Source: Bryoerythrophyllum caledonicum
Taxonomy: Eukaryota > Streptophyta > Bryopsida > Pottiales > Pottiaceae
Length of the DNA stretch: 64,000 bases
Assembly: GCA_963971425.1 (NCBI GenBank)
Contig: OZ020515.1
Location: 6,898,291-6,962,290, forward strand
Reading direction: 5' to 3'
Part shown: positions 22,601 through 33,110 of the stretch, in pieces
How the letters are laid out: each line of letters opens with the position of its first letter
Numbering within the stretch: the first letter of the stretch is position 1
Position numbers and translations under genes: made by a program
Notes under the pieces: model-generated
Database searches by the model: none
What the model saw: only the letters and a program-made list of their open reading frames with translations
What the model was told of the DNA's origin: nothing

Positions 22601-23631
22601 GGAGTGAGGCACGCCAACCCTCTGAAGTTGATTCACTTGAGAGATCTCCATCAGAGCTAGCAAGACTAGTGGGCTCATACCTTCCCCGTGGTTGGGGTTT
22701 AGTGGCGTGTAACATATCTACGGCCATTTCCACGATCCTTGAAGGAGATTTCCAGGGATCTGAGGTTTTCATCATTGACGATTGTACAGACACAGTTTCA
22801 TTTCTGTACAATGAGTTGTCCGACAATTTTCAAGGACAACTGTTGGTCAACACTGGTGGAACAAGTACTGGTTGCAACATCGTACCTGGGACTGAAGAGG
22901 CGGTTGGTGGAATGAGCAATGAAGACGACAATGAGGATGGAGGTGGTTTAAATGAGAGATTGCCACGTTCAGGTACCACTGAAGATTTCTCATCTCGTAG
23001 TCGTTCAGACGCCGATGAAGATGGAGTGAACCAGTCTCCTCCAAGAGACAGGGTTCCATCAACGCAACGGGCGGTGGGAGATACTTCAGGGCTGACATCT
23101 GCAACACCTACAGAGAGGTTGCAAGATACCGGTGTAGTAGATGTTAGATTGGCGGCACGGACAGGAGGGGGGCGTACATTTGATGGTCGTAGGCTGGAGA
23201 TAGAGGAAGTAGAATTCGATTCTTGTGAATTTTTTTCGGTGCAGAGGAGGATTCCACAGCCTTTGATGCCTTCTCAATCAGAGCCAGTATTGGAGACACA
23301 AGAGACGTTCGGAGGTACTCAGAGTGATATCGGACCAGGTTTGCATTCCGTTCCAAGATCTAGCGTATCGGAGGACATCATTGCATTTCAGGGGGCCTTC
23401 TCGTCAGAGCGAGAGATGTCCTTCAATCCTGAAGATGGCTTTTTCTACAATGATGATAGGGTAAGGCATACGCGGGAGGGTGTACCTGGCAATTACCGAT
23501 TTGTTGAGTGTGCGTCCATTGGCATCGAAGATGTGGGAGATCGTCCAGTGCAGGATCATGAACTGTCCGCTATGGTAGGTAGCGCCATTGGACACGTGGA
23601 GGGAGTCGTTCCGCCAGAAGATGAGCTGTGA
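19690..23631 (+). CDS. ParB-like/DNA-methyltransferase-like fusion protein of the transposon
   Basis: A large protein of about 1,284 residues. I start it at ATG 19690 (MWESHGWW). An intron at 19952-20038 (CAG|GTGAAG to TTAG, 87 nt) is inferred because it removes the only in-frame stop (TGA at 19987) and keeps the frame. Residues about 110-280 are a basic, serine-rich linker with a KRPRR nuclear-signal-like patch. Residues about 320-430 resemble a ParB/Srx-type module: IDRIVSVENPETNHRVLS leads to EPVDGQHIVAACKFA, with D414-G-Q-H417 in the place of DGxHR. The C-terminal half has the order of a beta-class N6/N4 methyltransferase: PCLWVIDCRRGGG (D813, where DPPY is expected), a strand-rich VIFLLP, then GWGLVACNISTAIS (about 973-986, motif-I-like) and VFIIDDCTDTVSF. 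The last 270 residues are acidic and low in complexity. Motifs are diverged, so catalysis is uncertain. The pseudogene at 2740-6405 shares this architecture. It may accompany transposition or alter DNA modification; that is inference. Confidence 0.65.
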
Positions 23632-24175
23632 GTCGTGGAGCTATATACTATTGTAGAGTATGCACGCAGTTTAGGTGGCAAGTACGTTAGTATAATGTAG
23701 TTTGAGATGTGTCTATCGTTCGGTGGGTGGTATATATTTATATATTGGATGGTCCATATGATATGTTTGATTTTAGAATTCCTCAGTGATAGTGTGGAAT
23801 TGCTTGATTATGTATGTTTTTGCATTATAAATTACAGTGAGCTACTTTACACTGTCTTAGGAAATTGCATATATATTTTTGTATCTCTTACACATTGTAT
23901 TTCTAGTGCAGTACTCTAAAATCCTATAACACATTTATAATCTCTTTGGGCACATGATCATAATTTTGTAGCAGGATTTGGAAACTAGATTAGAAATCAT
24001 ATATTTTCTTAAAAAAGGTAGTGAATGTAAAAAATATATTATTGATATTAACATGAAGATGCCAATGTATGACACGACAAACACCCAAAAAAAATTGACG
24101 AAAAACATACTAAACTTTTGCCAAATTTTGATTTAAAAAAAAGTTATGAGCAGATAACTTGCGGCTTTCTACCAG

Positions 24176-24220
24176 GAACCAGTGCACTTGGCTAAGTGCA
24201 TAATTGCTTAATTGCGTGTT
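24176..24220 (-). repeat. Right terminal inverted repeat of the 13.84-kb element
   Basis: Read on the minus strand it starts AACACGCAATTAAGCAATTA and continues TGCACTTAGCCAAGTGCACT. It differs from the left end at two of the first 31 positions and lacks the 6-bp ATATAA spacer. Confidence 0.85.
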
Positions 24221-24449
24221 GAATGTGATATAGATGAGGTTACGGTAGATGATGACGATATGGTAGAAGAAGTTATAGGATTTAATGATGTTATAAAATT
24301 TTTTTTCAAGTCTTATAAATGTTATTTTTTATATAAGTTATAATTTTTTTTGGAGGTCTTACATTGTTATTTTTTATACGTGTTGTGTTCGATAAGTGTT
24401 CTAATTTTTTCCACTCCCAACCATTATCATTTAAAGAGGGTTGATTGTA

Positions 24450-25277
24450 GTGGCAAGTCAAATTTGTAGCTTTCTCATAGTTCTAGCAATTTTTATCATT
24501 ATACTATAGGGGACTGTACAAGAACTTGCATCACCGAAATACAGGACAAGACAAGGTATGACTCATGTCACTATTATTTTATTATTTTGGAAAGTCATCT
24601 CCCTGATATCAATACCATTTTCCCATATCATTTTCACAAGCATCTGCAAACTCACAACATTCTAGAACTATTTTACCTCATGAAACTTTTACCAAATTTC
24701 TAGCCCATTCCGTGGTAGGCAAACATATATTTCTTCTCTTTCATAAGCTACTTGCGAAATTCATATATCATTGAAAATAGCTCCAATTGACTGGCCCTAG
24801 TTCTAGTTCTAGAATGTGACGTTGGTCCAACCTCCCACCTACTGCCATGAAAGCTGGGGTGGGACCAAAACCCACACTCAGACCTCTGCCACCGGTCAAA
24901 GCAGCCCATGAATAATCCATAATTGTTTCACCCTGCGCACCAGCAACTCCACCTAAGTCCTGCCACATCACAAGGTGACAATTTTCTATCATAATCAGCA
25001 TTACTAAGTCCTGAACTCACAATCTTGGCTCCATACAGTCCCCACCATCTTCACACAAAGAAAAGAAAGGAGCCATTTCATCATATGAGTTGGCCTCCAC
25101 CATCTTAATATGTGAATGATACATGCAGCGTCGTATTTACACTGCAGAGGTCACATTACATCTGCTTATAATTGCCACAGGTCGTACATTTGTGTAATGT
25201 GGTGTGAGTGGCAGGTTTGCCTATGATTTGAAAGAGTGGCATTTTGTCTGGAGGGTGGTTTGTGTGTGAGCGCGGCG
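24450..25277. other. Intergenic DNA upstream of the LEA-2 gene
   Basis: Mixed AT-rich DNA becoming more balanced towards the gene. No repeat or gene is recognised. It presumably includes the promoter and 5' UTR of the following gene, but I see no decisive TATA element. Confidence 0.4.
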
Positions 25278-25919
25278 ATGGGGGAGAACCAGGCGGCGAT
25301 GGAGGAGCAGGCGCTGAAGCCGCAGCAGGAGCAGCAGAACGGGGTGCCCTACTACAAGCGGCGCAAGTGCAGGGTGTGCTGCGGCGTGTGCGTGTTGGTG
25401 CTGGTGGCGCTCGCGGTGGTGGCGGTGGCGTTGAGCCAGACGATCTTCAAGTTCCGCGACCCGAAGGTGACGCTGGAGAACGTGAAGCTGCAGAACGTGT
25501 CGTTCAACCTGGACCTGGCGCAGCTCGCCACCGTCCTGAACGTCTCGCTCGCGACTGACGTGCGCGTGGACAACCCCAACCACTACAGCTTCCGCTACAG
25601 CGACAGCCGCGTCGCGATGCTGTACCACAGCGACCAGGTGGGCGTGGTGGAGCTCGGCGCCGGCACCATCCGCTCGCGCAAGACCGTCGACCTCCCGGCG
25701 GTCATCACCATCGAGGCCGTGCGCCTCCTCGCGAACTCGCTGCAGGACCTCACCTCCAACATCATGAGCTTCAAGGTCAACACGGCCATCTCCGGCCGCG
25801 TCAACCTCGCAAACATCTACAAGAAGCACGTCACCGCCGTCCTCAACTGCACCATGGACCTCTTCATCACCAATACCTCCTTGAAGGACTACGATTGCAA
25901 ACAAACCATCAAGATGTGA
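25278..25919 (+). CDS. LEA-2 / NDR1-HIN1-like membrane protein
   Basis: Single-exon gene of 213 residues. I chose ATG 25278 (MGENQAAMEEQ); upstream in-frame codons lack an ATG. The short cytoplasmic N-terminus is Gln/Glu-rich and ends in YYKRRKCRVCC. One hydrophobic segment follows (VLVLVALAVVAVAL, about residues 38-54), typical of a type II signal anchor. The rest is an LEA-2 (LEA_2, PF03168-type) beta-sandwich domain with the family hallmark VDNPNHYSFRYSDS near residue 98. The C-terminal region has several N-x-S/T sites (NCT, NTS) and paired cysteines. Proteins of this family sit at the plasma membrane and take part in stress and defence responses; the specific role here is unknown. The CDS is strikingly GC-rich compared with its flanks, which produces long spurious open frames on both strands. 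The frame is intact. Confidence 0.9.
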   Translation: MGENQAAMEEQALKPQQEQQNGVPYYKRRKCRVCCGVCVLVLVALAVVAVALSQTIFKFRDPKVTLENVKLQNVSFNLDLAQLATVLNVSLATDVRVDNPNHYSFRYSDSRVAMLYHSDQVGVVELGAGTIRSRKTVDLPAVITIEAVRLLANSLQDLTSNIMSFKVNTAISGRVNLANIYKKHVTAVLNCTMDLFITNTSLKDYDCKQTIKM

Positions 25920-27575
25920 AACCCATGGCTGCAACCCCTAAGTTCCGACGCAGTGTCATAGCAGTAGGGTTAACGACTTAGGCCAGGCCATGGCCCCTTG
26001 TAGACATACAGATGTGACCTTGAAACCACCACCTGTGTAAATTTGACTAATTTCTATCTTTTGTGTGCGTTGCTTTGAACCTCGTGTTGTCTTAACCTTA
26101 GATTTCCATGTCGTCTGAAATTGTGAGCAATGATGTACTGCAAGGTTCGCATTGCACCAACTTAATCATTCAACTAATTCTTTCTATTGAGTTTCGTTTC
26201 CTGAACAGGTTTGATGCAGAAACTCAACGGGTTGAGATGGGTCGCTGTGTTGTTTACAGCACCTCATAAGGCAATTCTCAAGACGTAACTTCTCTCGATC
26301 TCAACATCATTGTGAGCTTCTTGTAGAGCTCACCGAGTTTGGAGCAGCCTGCCTCTGTCCCTGAATGCACTTCTGTAATACCTGCCCTTGTATGAGCTCC
26401 TGCCAGATGAAACCTCCAAAAAACGCATGTATGTGGAACTAGGTGATGGATGCACCATCAATCCTTCAGTTTTGTGCCACATGTGAAAACTGCTAGCTGC
26501 GCTTTATCTCGGTGTCGGCAGATCGTCATCGTCGCTGCCCCAGAGCTCCACATCGTACTACTTCTCCACTCCATCAACTGCTTGTGGAGCTCTTCGGCCA
26601 ATGGAAACACCATCCGACCGAATGTAAAGCGCGATCCTCCGGGATACAGGTAAGGGATATCTCTGGCAGTTCATGGAAGCGAATGTCTGGGATTTCCCCT
26701 GTACGCCCTTTGTCGTGGTGGGGTGCCGGAGCTCTCGCTGCTGCTTGTGCTGTTACTCACTTCTCGTCTCCTCGCTGCAGGTCGCCGGCCTCTTCTCGGC
26801 GTGGTCCTCTTCTTCAGTCTCCCCTTCTTCTTCCTCCGGATCGGTGTTCTCCTTCTCCGGGGGCAGTCGTCTGACTCGTAGCTTGTGTCTGAGCTGCAAC
26901 TGCAATCTTCTCCGGGTCGATACCACTTGTAAGAAATTACTTGTAACGATGTATGTGGGAATTTGTTTGCTGATGGCTGATTACCTCGTCTTCATCGCTG
27001 TAATCAGCAGGGCAGGCCAGTTGCCACAAGCCTCACAATGTCTAGTGACCCCACTGCAAAAAGCTGTAGCATCCTGCCCCACATATCTGATAAGAGTCAC
27101 TTGTAAATGCATGGACGAACCTTGCAAAGTCTGAAGATTCAAATTTACTGTTTGGATTAGAAGTAATTATTCATCTCAGCATTGACGTTGTGTTTGAATG
27201 CAGCACCAAGACGAATCTCTAGGCAAGAAGAGAGGAAGAGCGCCTTACGGGAGCACGTTGAGACTTTGGTAAGCTGCTCTCTCTATTCCCCACAGAGCTT
27301 GTGCACATAGGTGTGTTCTGTCACCGCATACGTCATTACGAAAGCAGCGTGAAGGTGTATGCAGCTTCAACTTGATTTCAAGTAGCTTTTGGTGTGTTGT
27401 CACATCTATATCTTTAGTTCTACTAACAGTCGAACCATCATCGTTACAAGTAATTTCTTACAAGGTTACATCGTGTAAGAATGGCGGTTCTAGGGGAGGA
27501 GTAACTCTGACTTGGATGCGTTCGAGCATGCCCCGGATGGATCCACCGTCAGGTTCTTCAGGTTCTAGAATTTAT
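25920..27575. other. 3' flank of the LEA-2 gene with a 26-bp inverted repeat
   Basis: The first few hundred bases are probably 3' UTR. A perfect 26-bp inverted repeat lies at 26926-26951 (CTTGTAAGAAATTACTTGTA...) and 27439-27464, enclosing about 490 bp. No protein-coding gene is recognised. The small frames near 26450-27130 show no family features. Confidence 0.45.
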
Positions 27576-28652
27576 ATTTTTACCTCTTGTTTGGACTAAG
27601 CTAGACTTTCTCACTCCTCCACCGGCTCCCTTGCTCTGCCTCTGATTCAACAAATAGTTTTCATCTCCAATTAGCATGTGTGAAAATACTTGAGAAGACA
27701 CCATGATGAAGCACAGCAACCTCTTGGATTATGCTGTGGCGCAGCTCTTCCTCTAATGCTTTTACCTGCTAATGCCAATTTTTTCTTACTTTAGTGCAAG
27801 GTTTTGAATTTGGGTGATAGTTCTCCATGAACACAATGCGTTTAGCTTGACGTATCTAGGCAATTGAACCTTCGAACTGACTCAGACATGATAAATCTTG
27901 CTGGATTGATAAAAATTACCTAGTGTGACCTGTTTGATTGCTGCCACCTTTGCAAGACGCAGCTTCTCAGAGGAGTTTAACATGAGTATGTGGACCAATG
28001 CAACCACGGCTATTTCTCCTCACGATTTAGTTGATTCATTCTACAGTTCCTGAAAACTCTTGCATCCTTCGGAGCTTGTCTTGCATAGATCCACCAGCAT
28101 CATGCTTGATTAGGAGACACCCAAGTAAAGCTCTTCCCAAGTGATTTGGAACCATTTTCTAGCCACATCAATTTACTGTACCCATGATTTGTCTGAGTCC
28201 TTGATCAAGAGCTGCAGCTTTCTGAACCTTGGACGCCAACTCCTCCAATTTGTACACAGCCGTCTCTTCTGTTCATTCCATCATCATGCATGCATCAATA
28301 TGCTTTGCAGCTCGGCAGCCCTAATTTGTCACACTACAAACCTTGTTTGCCTAGTGATAATAGTCTGTTATAGTTACCAAGAGAGAAAGTACATTGACGA
28401 GATTGTGACATTCATCATGTAAGAAGAGCTCGCATGAAAAAATGTAATGCACTAACTAATGCAGGTTCAGGGACAAACATCATCTTGCATGGATTGTGAC
28501 CGGTCAAGTGTGCAATGTGAGACTCAACAATATTGGTCCCATGTACAAGATACATGTAGGCTAAGTTAGGACTCTCTTCAATCAAAATCAGTACTTTTCT
28601 CATTCAACATCTGCTCTTACAACTTTGCAGTGCCTTGAATACCCCTGATGTA

Positions 28653-30676
28653 CAGTACCCTGTAACAAGTGTTGCAACACACTCTGTTTTTTCACTTAAA
28701 ACATATCCCATGGCCTGATTTAGAATGATGGTGTTGGCATGATAATCATCACATCTCCATGAGATTTTTTGCATCATGGAAGGTGTTCCAGTTACCTTCA
28801 TACACCATGCATTTTCTAAATATAAAGAGGCATCCATTGCCATGTGTCTACCAAAATTGCCATCATGCTTAAAAATCTTGGAAAAGGGTACCATTCTTAA
28901 TGTGATCACTTCTTCTATGGGATATCAGATTTTGAGTATGTTTGAGCTTAGGAAGGTCCAGAGATACACATACATGTTTGCAAGTCATCTTGATGGTACA
29001 CATTTCTTAGAAAATTGTGTGCAACAAGTCCTGTTTGTCAAACATATCGTTTCTGTGTTGTTGTTAGGACCTTTTCTATCAATCTTTTTGTGGATGTAAG
29101 TGTTGTTTGAGGATTGTGCACCATGACAAGGAGTTATGTATCAAATGATATACGACACATGATAGTTGGTATGCAGAAAGCTGGCATGTCAGTGAGTGAA
29201 ATTGGAAACATTGTAGGAAGGCCAAAGTCGACTATTTCAAGGATTCTCAAGCGATTTAGAATTAGTGGCTCTGTATTGCCAGCAAGTAGGTCCGGTAGGC
29301 CGCAAAACATGAGTGATCGAGATAGGAGAAAGCTCCATAGAGATCTTAGTAGTAATCGTCGTGCTCCTCTTGCAGAATTGTGCAGCAATGTGACATCTTC
29401 CGTGGGCATGTCAACTTTACGTAAAGAGCTTCATGAGCTTGGTGTTAACAGTTGCATTGCAGTGAAGAAACCATTCTTGAGTGACATACACAAGGCAAAG
29501 AGGTTGGCTTTTGCAAAGGAGCACTTGCATTGGACGATTGACGATTGGAGTAATGTGATTTGGACCGATGAGTCATCCTTTGAAGTTGGAAAACCATCAC
29601 GCCAAATTCGTGTCTGGCGAAAAGCACATGAACGCTATAGCTACAATTGCTTAGCACCTACATTCAAATCCGGAAGGACTTCAATTATGGTATGGGGTGC
29701 TATCACTGGCTCTTCTAAGTCTTATTTGGTGTTAATTCCTTCTAATAGACGCACTGCCAAAGACTTTGTAGAGATAGTATCTCAAGGAGCATTAGAGCAT
29801 TATTATTGGCACCATGACTACTATGAGCACGTCATTTTAATGGAGGATGGTGCTCCAGTACATGGTAGTAATATACAAAAAGATTGGAGAGAGCAACTTG
29901 GATTGAAAAAGCTTGAATGGCCACCAAATTCTCTTGACCTTAATCCTGTAAAGAATGTCTAGAAGCAAGTTAAAGATCAAGTGCAATAGAGAAATAGACC
30001 ACGAAACAAAGACGAAATGTGGACATCAGTCAATCTGGCTTGGGAGGATATACCTCAATAAAGCATCAAGAAGTTGATTTCAACAATGCCAACCCGGATG
30101 AAAGCTGTAATAGCAGCTCAAGGTGGTAGCACTCGATGGTAGTAGGTGTTCCATTTTACTATAGAATATTTGTTATTGAGTAAGACATATTGTAAACTTC
30201 ATATCATATTAGGCTTCTATACTACTATAGCTTTGTAATGATACCTTATTTGACTTTATTTGATCAAATTTTGATTTAATATATGAGTTTGATTTCCTTA
30301 GCCTAGAATATGAATGAATGGAAACTATGAAAATACTTTAGAGCCACATAGAGGAGAATTTTACCTACATAGTGTGCATCTTTGTAATACCAAGAATGTG
30401 AACAATGATATATCCTATAAGTTGGTGGAATCAATTTTTTAAAAATCATCATATATATTTTTCAGTTAATTTTTTTTGAAATTAAGTGAATAAGATAAAA
30501 TAATTCACCAAAAATAGAGATTTCATTTTTTGACATTGACATTTTATGAACACGTGAAGGGTCCGTAACACAAAAGATTTAATAGGATAAATTTGATAAA
30601 ATCCTCCCATATTGAAAATGAATGAGAGAATTTCAAGAGCTCACAAAATGGTTGCAAGACATGTTGGAGGGTACTG
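28653..30676 (+). mobile_element. Tc1/mariner element (2,024 bp), TA-flanked
   Basis: The left end is CAGTACCCTGTAACAAGTGT and the inverted right end is CAGTACCCTCCAACATGTCT; both continue into TTGCAAC. TA flanks both sides (28651-28652 and 30677-30678). Copy B of the duplication provides the empty site (AATGTACACTATG near 41702), confirming the boundaries. It encodes the dead transposase at 29123-30142. Confidence 0.9.
29123..30142 (+). pseudogene. Tc1-like transposase, inactivated
   Basis: A 339-codon frame from ATG 29123 (MTRSYVSNDIRHMI). The N-terminus is a two-part helix-turn-helix (AGMSVSEIGNIVGRPKSTIS). The catalytic region has WTDESSF (D149) and MEDGAPVH (D242), then SLDLNPVKNV, where the glutamate expected after the 34-residue spacing is lysine (K277). 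Three in-frame stops follow: TAG at 29960, TAG at 29987 and TAA at 30059. Recognisable residues continue to KAVIAAQGGSTRW and a terminal TAG at 30140. The length suits a Tc1 DD34E transposase. It is related to the protein of the element at 57280-60058 (shared SCLAPTFKSG), with which it shares family but not termini. Confidence 0.9.
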
Positions 30677-31699
30677 TACACTATGTTGGCTCTTGTGAAA
30701 CTCTGTGGAGGCAAATTGGTTGTTTAGAGGAAAGGAAAGTAAATACCAAGCCTGAACTGGAAAGGAATAGTACATGTAAAAGAAATGGAATCGCCTAATT
30801 AAGGAGCGAATTGACTGATCCAATTCAAGAAATCTCATTTTTTCATTTTGGTATAGTTATTTGTATTGGGGCCTTGGGTTATTTTTAACCCGGAGCAAAT
30901 TGTTCACATTTCAAAAGCAATTTCTGCCCACTTAGAAGAAGATATGACAATGCATCTACTATTTGGATTATAGATCCAACTATTATTTTTTTATTCAAAG
31001 AATAAACTTGTTATGCTAAGGAAATGGTTGTGTTCTATACCCTTTGTCATAGCAAGACCTTGTTCCGTTACGTTCGGGGAATTCATTGACAAACCATTGG
31101 ATCATTGACAATATTCATCAACTACTTACCGTCCTCTTTGCTACGTAGACAATTTTACCGACATCCAGAGCTAGCAGAGATCTCGCTAATTCACCCCGAC
31201 GAGCGTTGGCCCAAGCCGCACCCTCACCAGGATGGGTGCCTCGGACCCAACCCTCTTTCGCGACCCGCCATCGTGGCCCCCGCCCGCCACTGTGGTGCCC
31301 GCCCGACAACCCGACTTTCCCTGCCCAAGCCCGGTCTTTCCATCGCCCCCCCCAGCAGCCCGGCCTTCCTTGCCCAAGCTCGGTCTTTTTTCTGCACTAG
31401 CCCGTCCTTCCCTGCGTCGGGCAGCCCACCCTTTGTCAACTCTGACCCTGAGTAATGTAGCAGCCTTTTCCGGATCTTGACACGTTGACGTCCACTGCCA
31501 CAACCCCTGTAGGCATTGATGTCGTTTAGGATTTGGGGGTCGAGGTGTGTTTTTTGAAGGCTAGGTAGTGTGCATTGTGCGTTGGGGTTGGGGTTTGCTT
31601 CTTGTTGCCTCCGTTGGGTACGTTGAGATGAGAGTTTAGGGTTTGCAGTTAAGGGTCTTTTGAGAGGAGTGTTGGCGGAAGCGGAAGGGTGCAGGGTTT

Positions 31700-33110
31700 G
31701 AGGTGCGAGCGCCACCGGCCAGCGCATTTAGCTCAGCCACCCTTTGAAAGCTTCACCCCAATTTGAGTGATACGGAGCGCAGGAGCCACTGCGCGACTTG
31801 GGCGAGGGCGAGCGCAACGAGAGCGAGGAAGAGTGCGACTAGGGTGAGGGTGACGGCGACCGCCGGCAGAAGAGCGCCACCGCCACAGCCAGGGCACTTA
31901 GCTCGACGTCAACAACGGCTACACCCCTATTTGAGTGATCCGGAGCGCGGGAGCCACTACATGATTGGCGAGGGCAAGCGCAACTTGGGCGAGTGCGACT
32001 ACGGCGAGGGCGAGCGCGAGCGCGATGAGGGCAAGGAAGAGCGCAACGAGGGTGAGGGTGAGGGTGACGGCGACTGCGGGCAGAGGAGGCGAGCGCCACC
32101 GCCACGGCCAGTGCACTTAGCTCGACCTTAACAACGGCCACACCCCTATTTGAGTGATCCGGAGTGTAGGAGCCACTTTGCGATCGGTGAAGGCGAGCGC
32201 GACTTGGGCAAGGGCGAGGGCGAGCGCGGCTTGGGCGAGGGCAAGCGCGACCAGGGCAAGGGCGAGCGCGATTAGGGCAAAGGTAAGGGCGACTAGGGCG
32301 AGGGCGAGCGTGACTAGGGCGAGGGCGAGCGTGACTAGGGCGAGGGCGAGCATGACTAGGGCGAGGGTGAGCGCGACTAGGGCGAGGGCGAGCACGACGA
32401 GGGCAAGGGCGAGGGCAACGAGGGCGACAAAGAGCGCGACGAGGGCGACGAAGAGCGCGACGAGGGCGACGAAGAGCGCGACGAGGGCGACGAAGAGCGC
32501 GACGAGGGCGACGAAGAGCGCGACGAGGGCGACGAAGAGCGCGACGAAGGCAACGATGAGCGCGACGAGGGCAACGATGAGCGCGACAAGGGCGACAAAG
32601 AGCACGACGAGGGCGACGAAGAGCGCGATGAGGGCAACGAAGAGCGCGACGAGGGCGACAAAGAGCGCGACGAGGGCGACGAAGAGCATGACGAGGGCGA
32701 CGAAGAGCGGGACGAGGGCGACGAAGAGCGCGACGAGGGCGACAAAGAGCGCGACGAGGGCGACGAAGAGCGCGACGAGGGCGACCAAGAGCGCGATGAG
32801 GGCGACCAAGAGCGCGACGAGGGCGACGAAGAGCGCGATGAGGGCGACCAAGAGCGCGACGAGGGCGACGAAGAGCGCGATGAGGGCGACCAAGAGCGCG
32901 ACAAGGGTGAGGGTGACCGCAACCGCGAACAGAGGAGCGCCACCGCCACGGCCAGCATACTTAGCTTGACCTCAACAATGGCCACACCCCTATTTGAGTG
33001 ATCTAGAGCGCGGGAGCCACTGCGCATTCGGCGAGGGCGAGCGCAACTTGGACGAGGGCAAGTGCGACTAGGGCGAGGAAGAGTGTGACGAGGGTCGGGG
33101 TGACGTCAAC
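31700..33110. repeat. GC-rich minisatellite with 21-bp units in a higher-order repeat
   Basis: The dense core at 32380-32910 is about 25 copies of GAGGGCGACGAAGAGCGCGA followed by C (21 bp). Less regular GGGCGAGGGCGAGCGCGACTA-type units lie at 31780-32380. A longer module starting CCCCTATTTGAGTGATCCGG recurs at about 31757, 31921, 32149 and 32986, each followed by GAGCGC-rich text. Because the unit is a multiple of three, all six frames stay open: one plus frame gives EGDEERD repeats, others give ATRATKS, VALFVAL and SPSSRSS. I do not call any of these a gene. The flank at 31100-31450 is also C-rich and non-repetitive. Confidence 0.8.

Larger units (their letters stand above)
10381..24220. 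mobile_element. 13.84-kb two-gene DNA transposon with TIRs and 4-bp TSD
   Basis: The left terminus begins AACACACAATTAAGCAATTA. The reverse complement of the right terminus begins AACACGCAATTAAGCAATTA. Identity continues to give 29 of 31 matches, followed by a shared AAGTGCACT after a small gap. GAAT directly precedes (10377-10380) and follows (24221-24224) the element. Deleting it and one GAAT rejoins the acidic C-terminal frame of the host pogo transposase (SKYQ then ECDIDE). Inside are two divergent genes: a DDE-transposase-like gene on minus (14145-10954) and a ParB/methyltransferase-like gene on plus (19690-23631). Their 3' ends each lie about 570-590 bp from a terminus. The spacer between their starts has gained MITEs and a GC-rich segment. 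The near-intact frames, against a heavily decayed host pogo, indicate a relatively recent insertion. I do not recognise a described superfamily with this combination. Confidence 0.85.
8245..24447 (+). mobile_element. pogo/Tigger-type transposon, split by a later insertion
   Basis: The left end is CAATCGACCCTCTTTGAATG and the inverted right end is CAATCAACCCTCTTTAAATG, 18 of 20 identical. TA dinucleotides flank both ends (8243-8244 and 24448-24449), as expected for the Tc1/mariner/pogo superfamily. Removing the 13,840-bp element at 10381-24220 plus one 4-bp duplication leaves an element of about 2.36 kb, a normal pogo size. It encodes the dead transposase at 8892-10203. It was already present when the larger element arrived, and it lies only 11 bp from the end of the MITE at 7454-8233. 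Confidence 0.8.
27576..31065. repeat. Duplicated segment, copy A
   Basis: Positions 27576-28650 and 30679-31065 match copy B at 40530-45832 closely. Examples are CTCCTCCACCGGCTCCCTTG at both 27617 and 40566, and the tract ending CCCTTTGTCATAGCAA. Copy A is interrupted by a Tc1 element at 28653-30676 and lacks about 150 bp present in copy B (41941-42093). The open frames inside (for example 28141-28422, minus 28415-28603) have counterparts in B but no recognisable function. It could be a segmental duplication or an ancient repeat family. Confidence 0.8.

Noticed and set aside
25221-25934. A 237-codon minus-strand frame opposite the LEA-2 gene
   Set aside because: It is the GC-rich antisense shadow of a well-supported gene; the translation is His/Val/Arg-rich without motifs.
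32117-32969. Long open frames on both strands (216-271 codons) in the 32-kb region
   Set aside because: They are by-products of a 21-bp repeat whose length is a multiple of three; every frame is open and none has family features.
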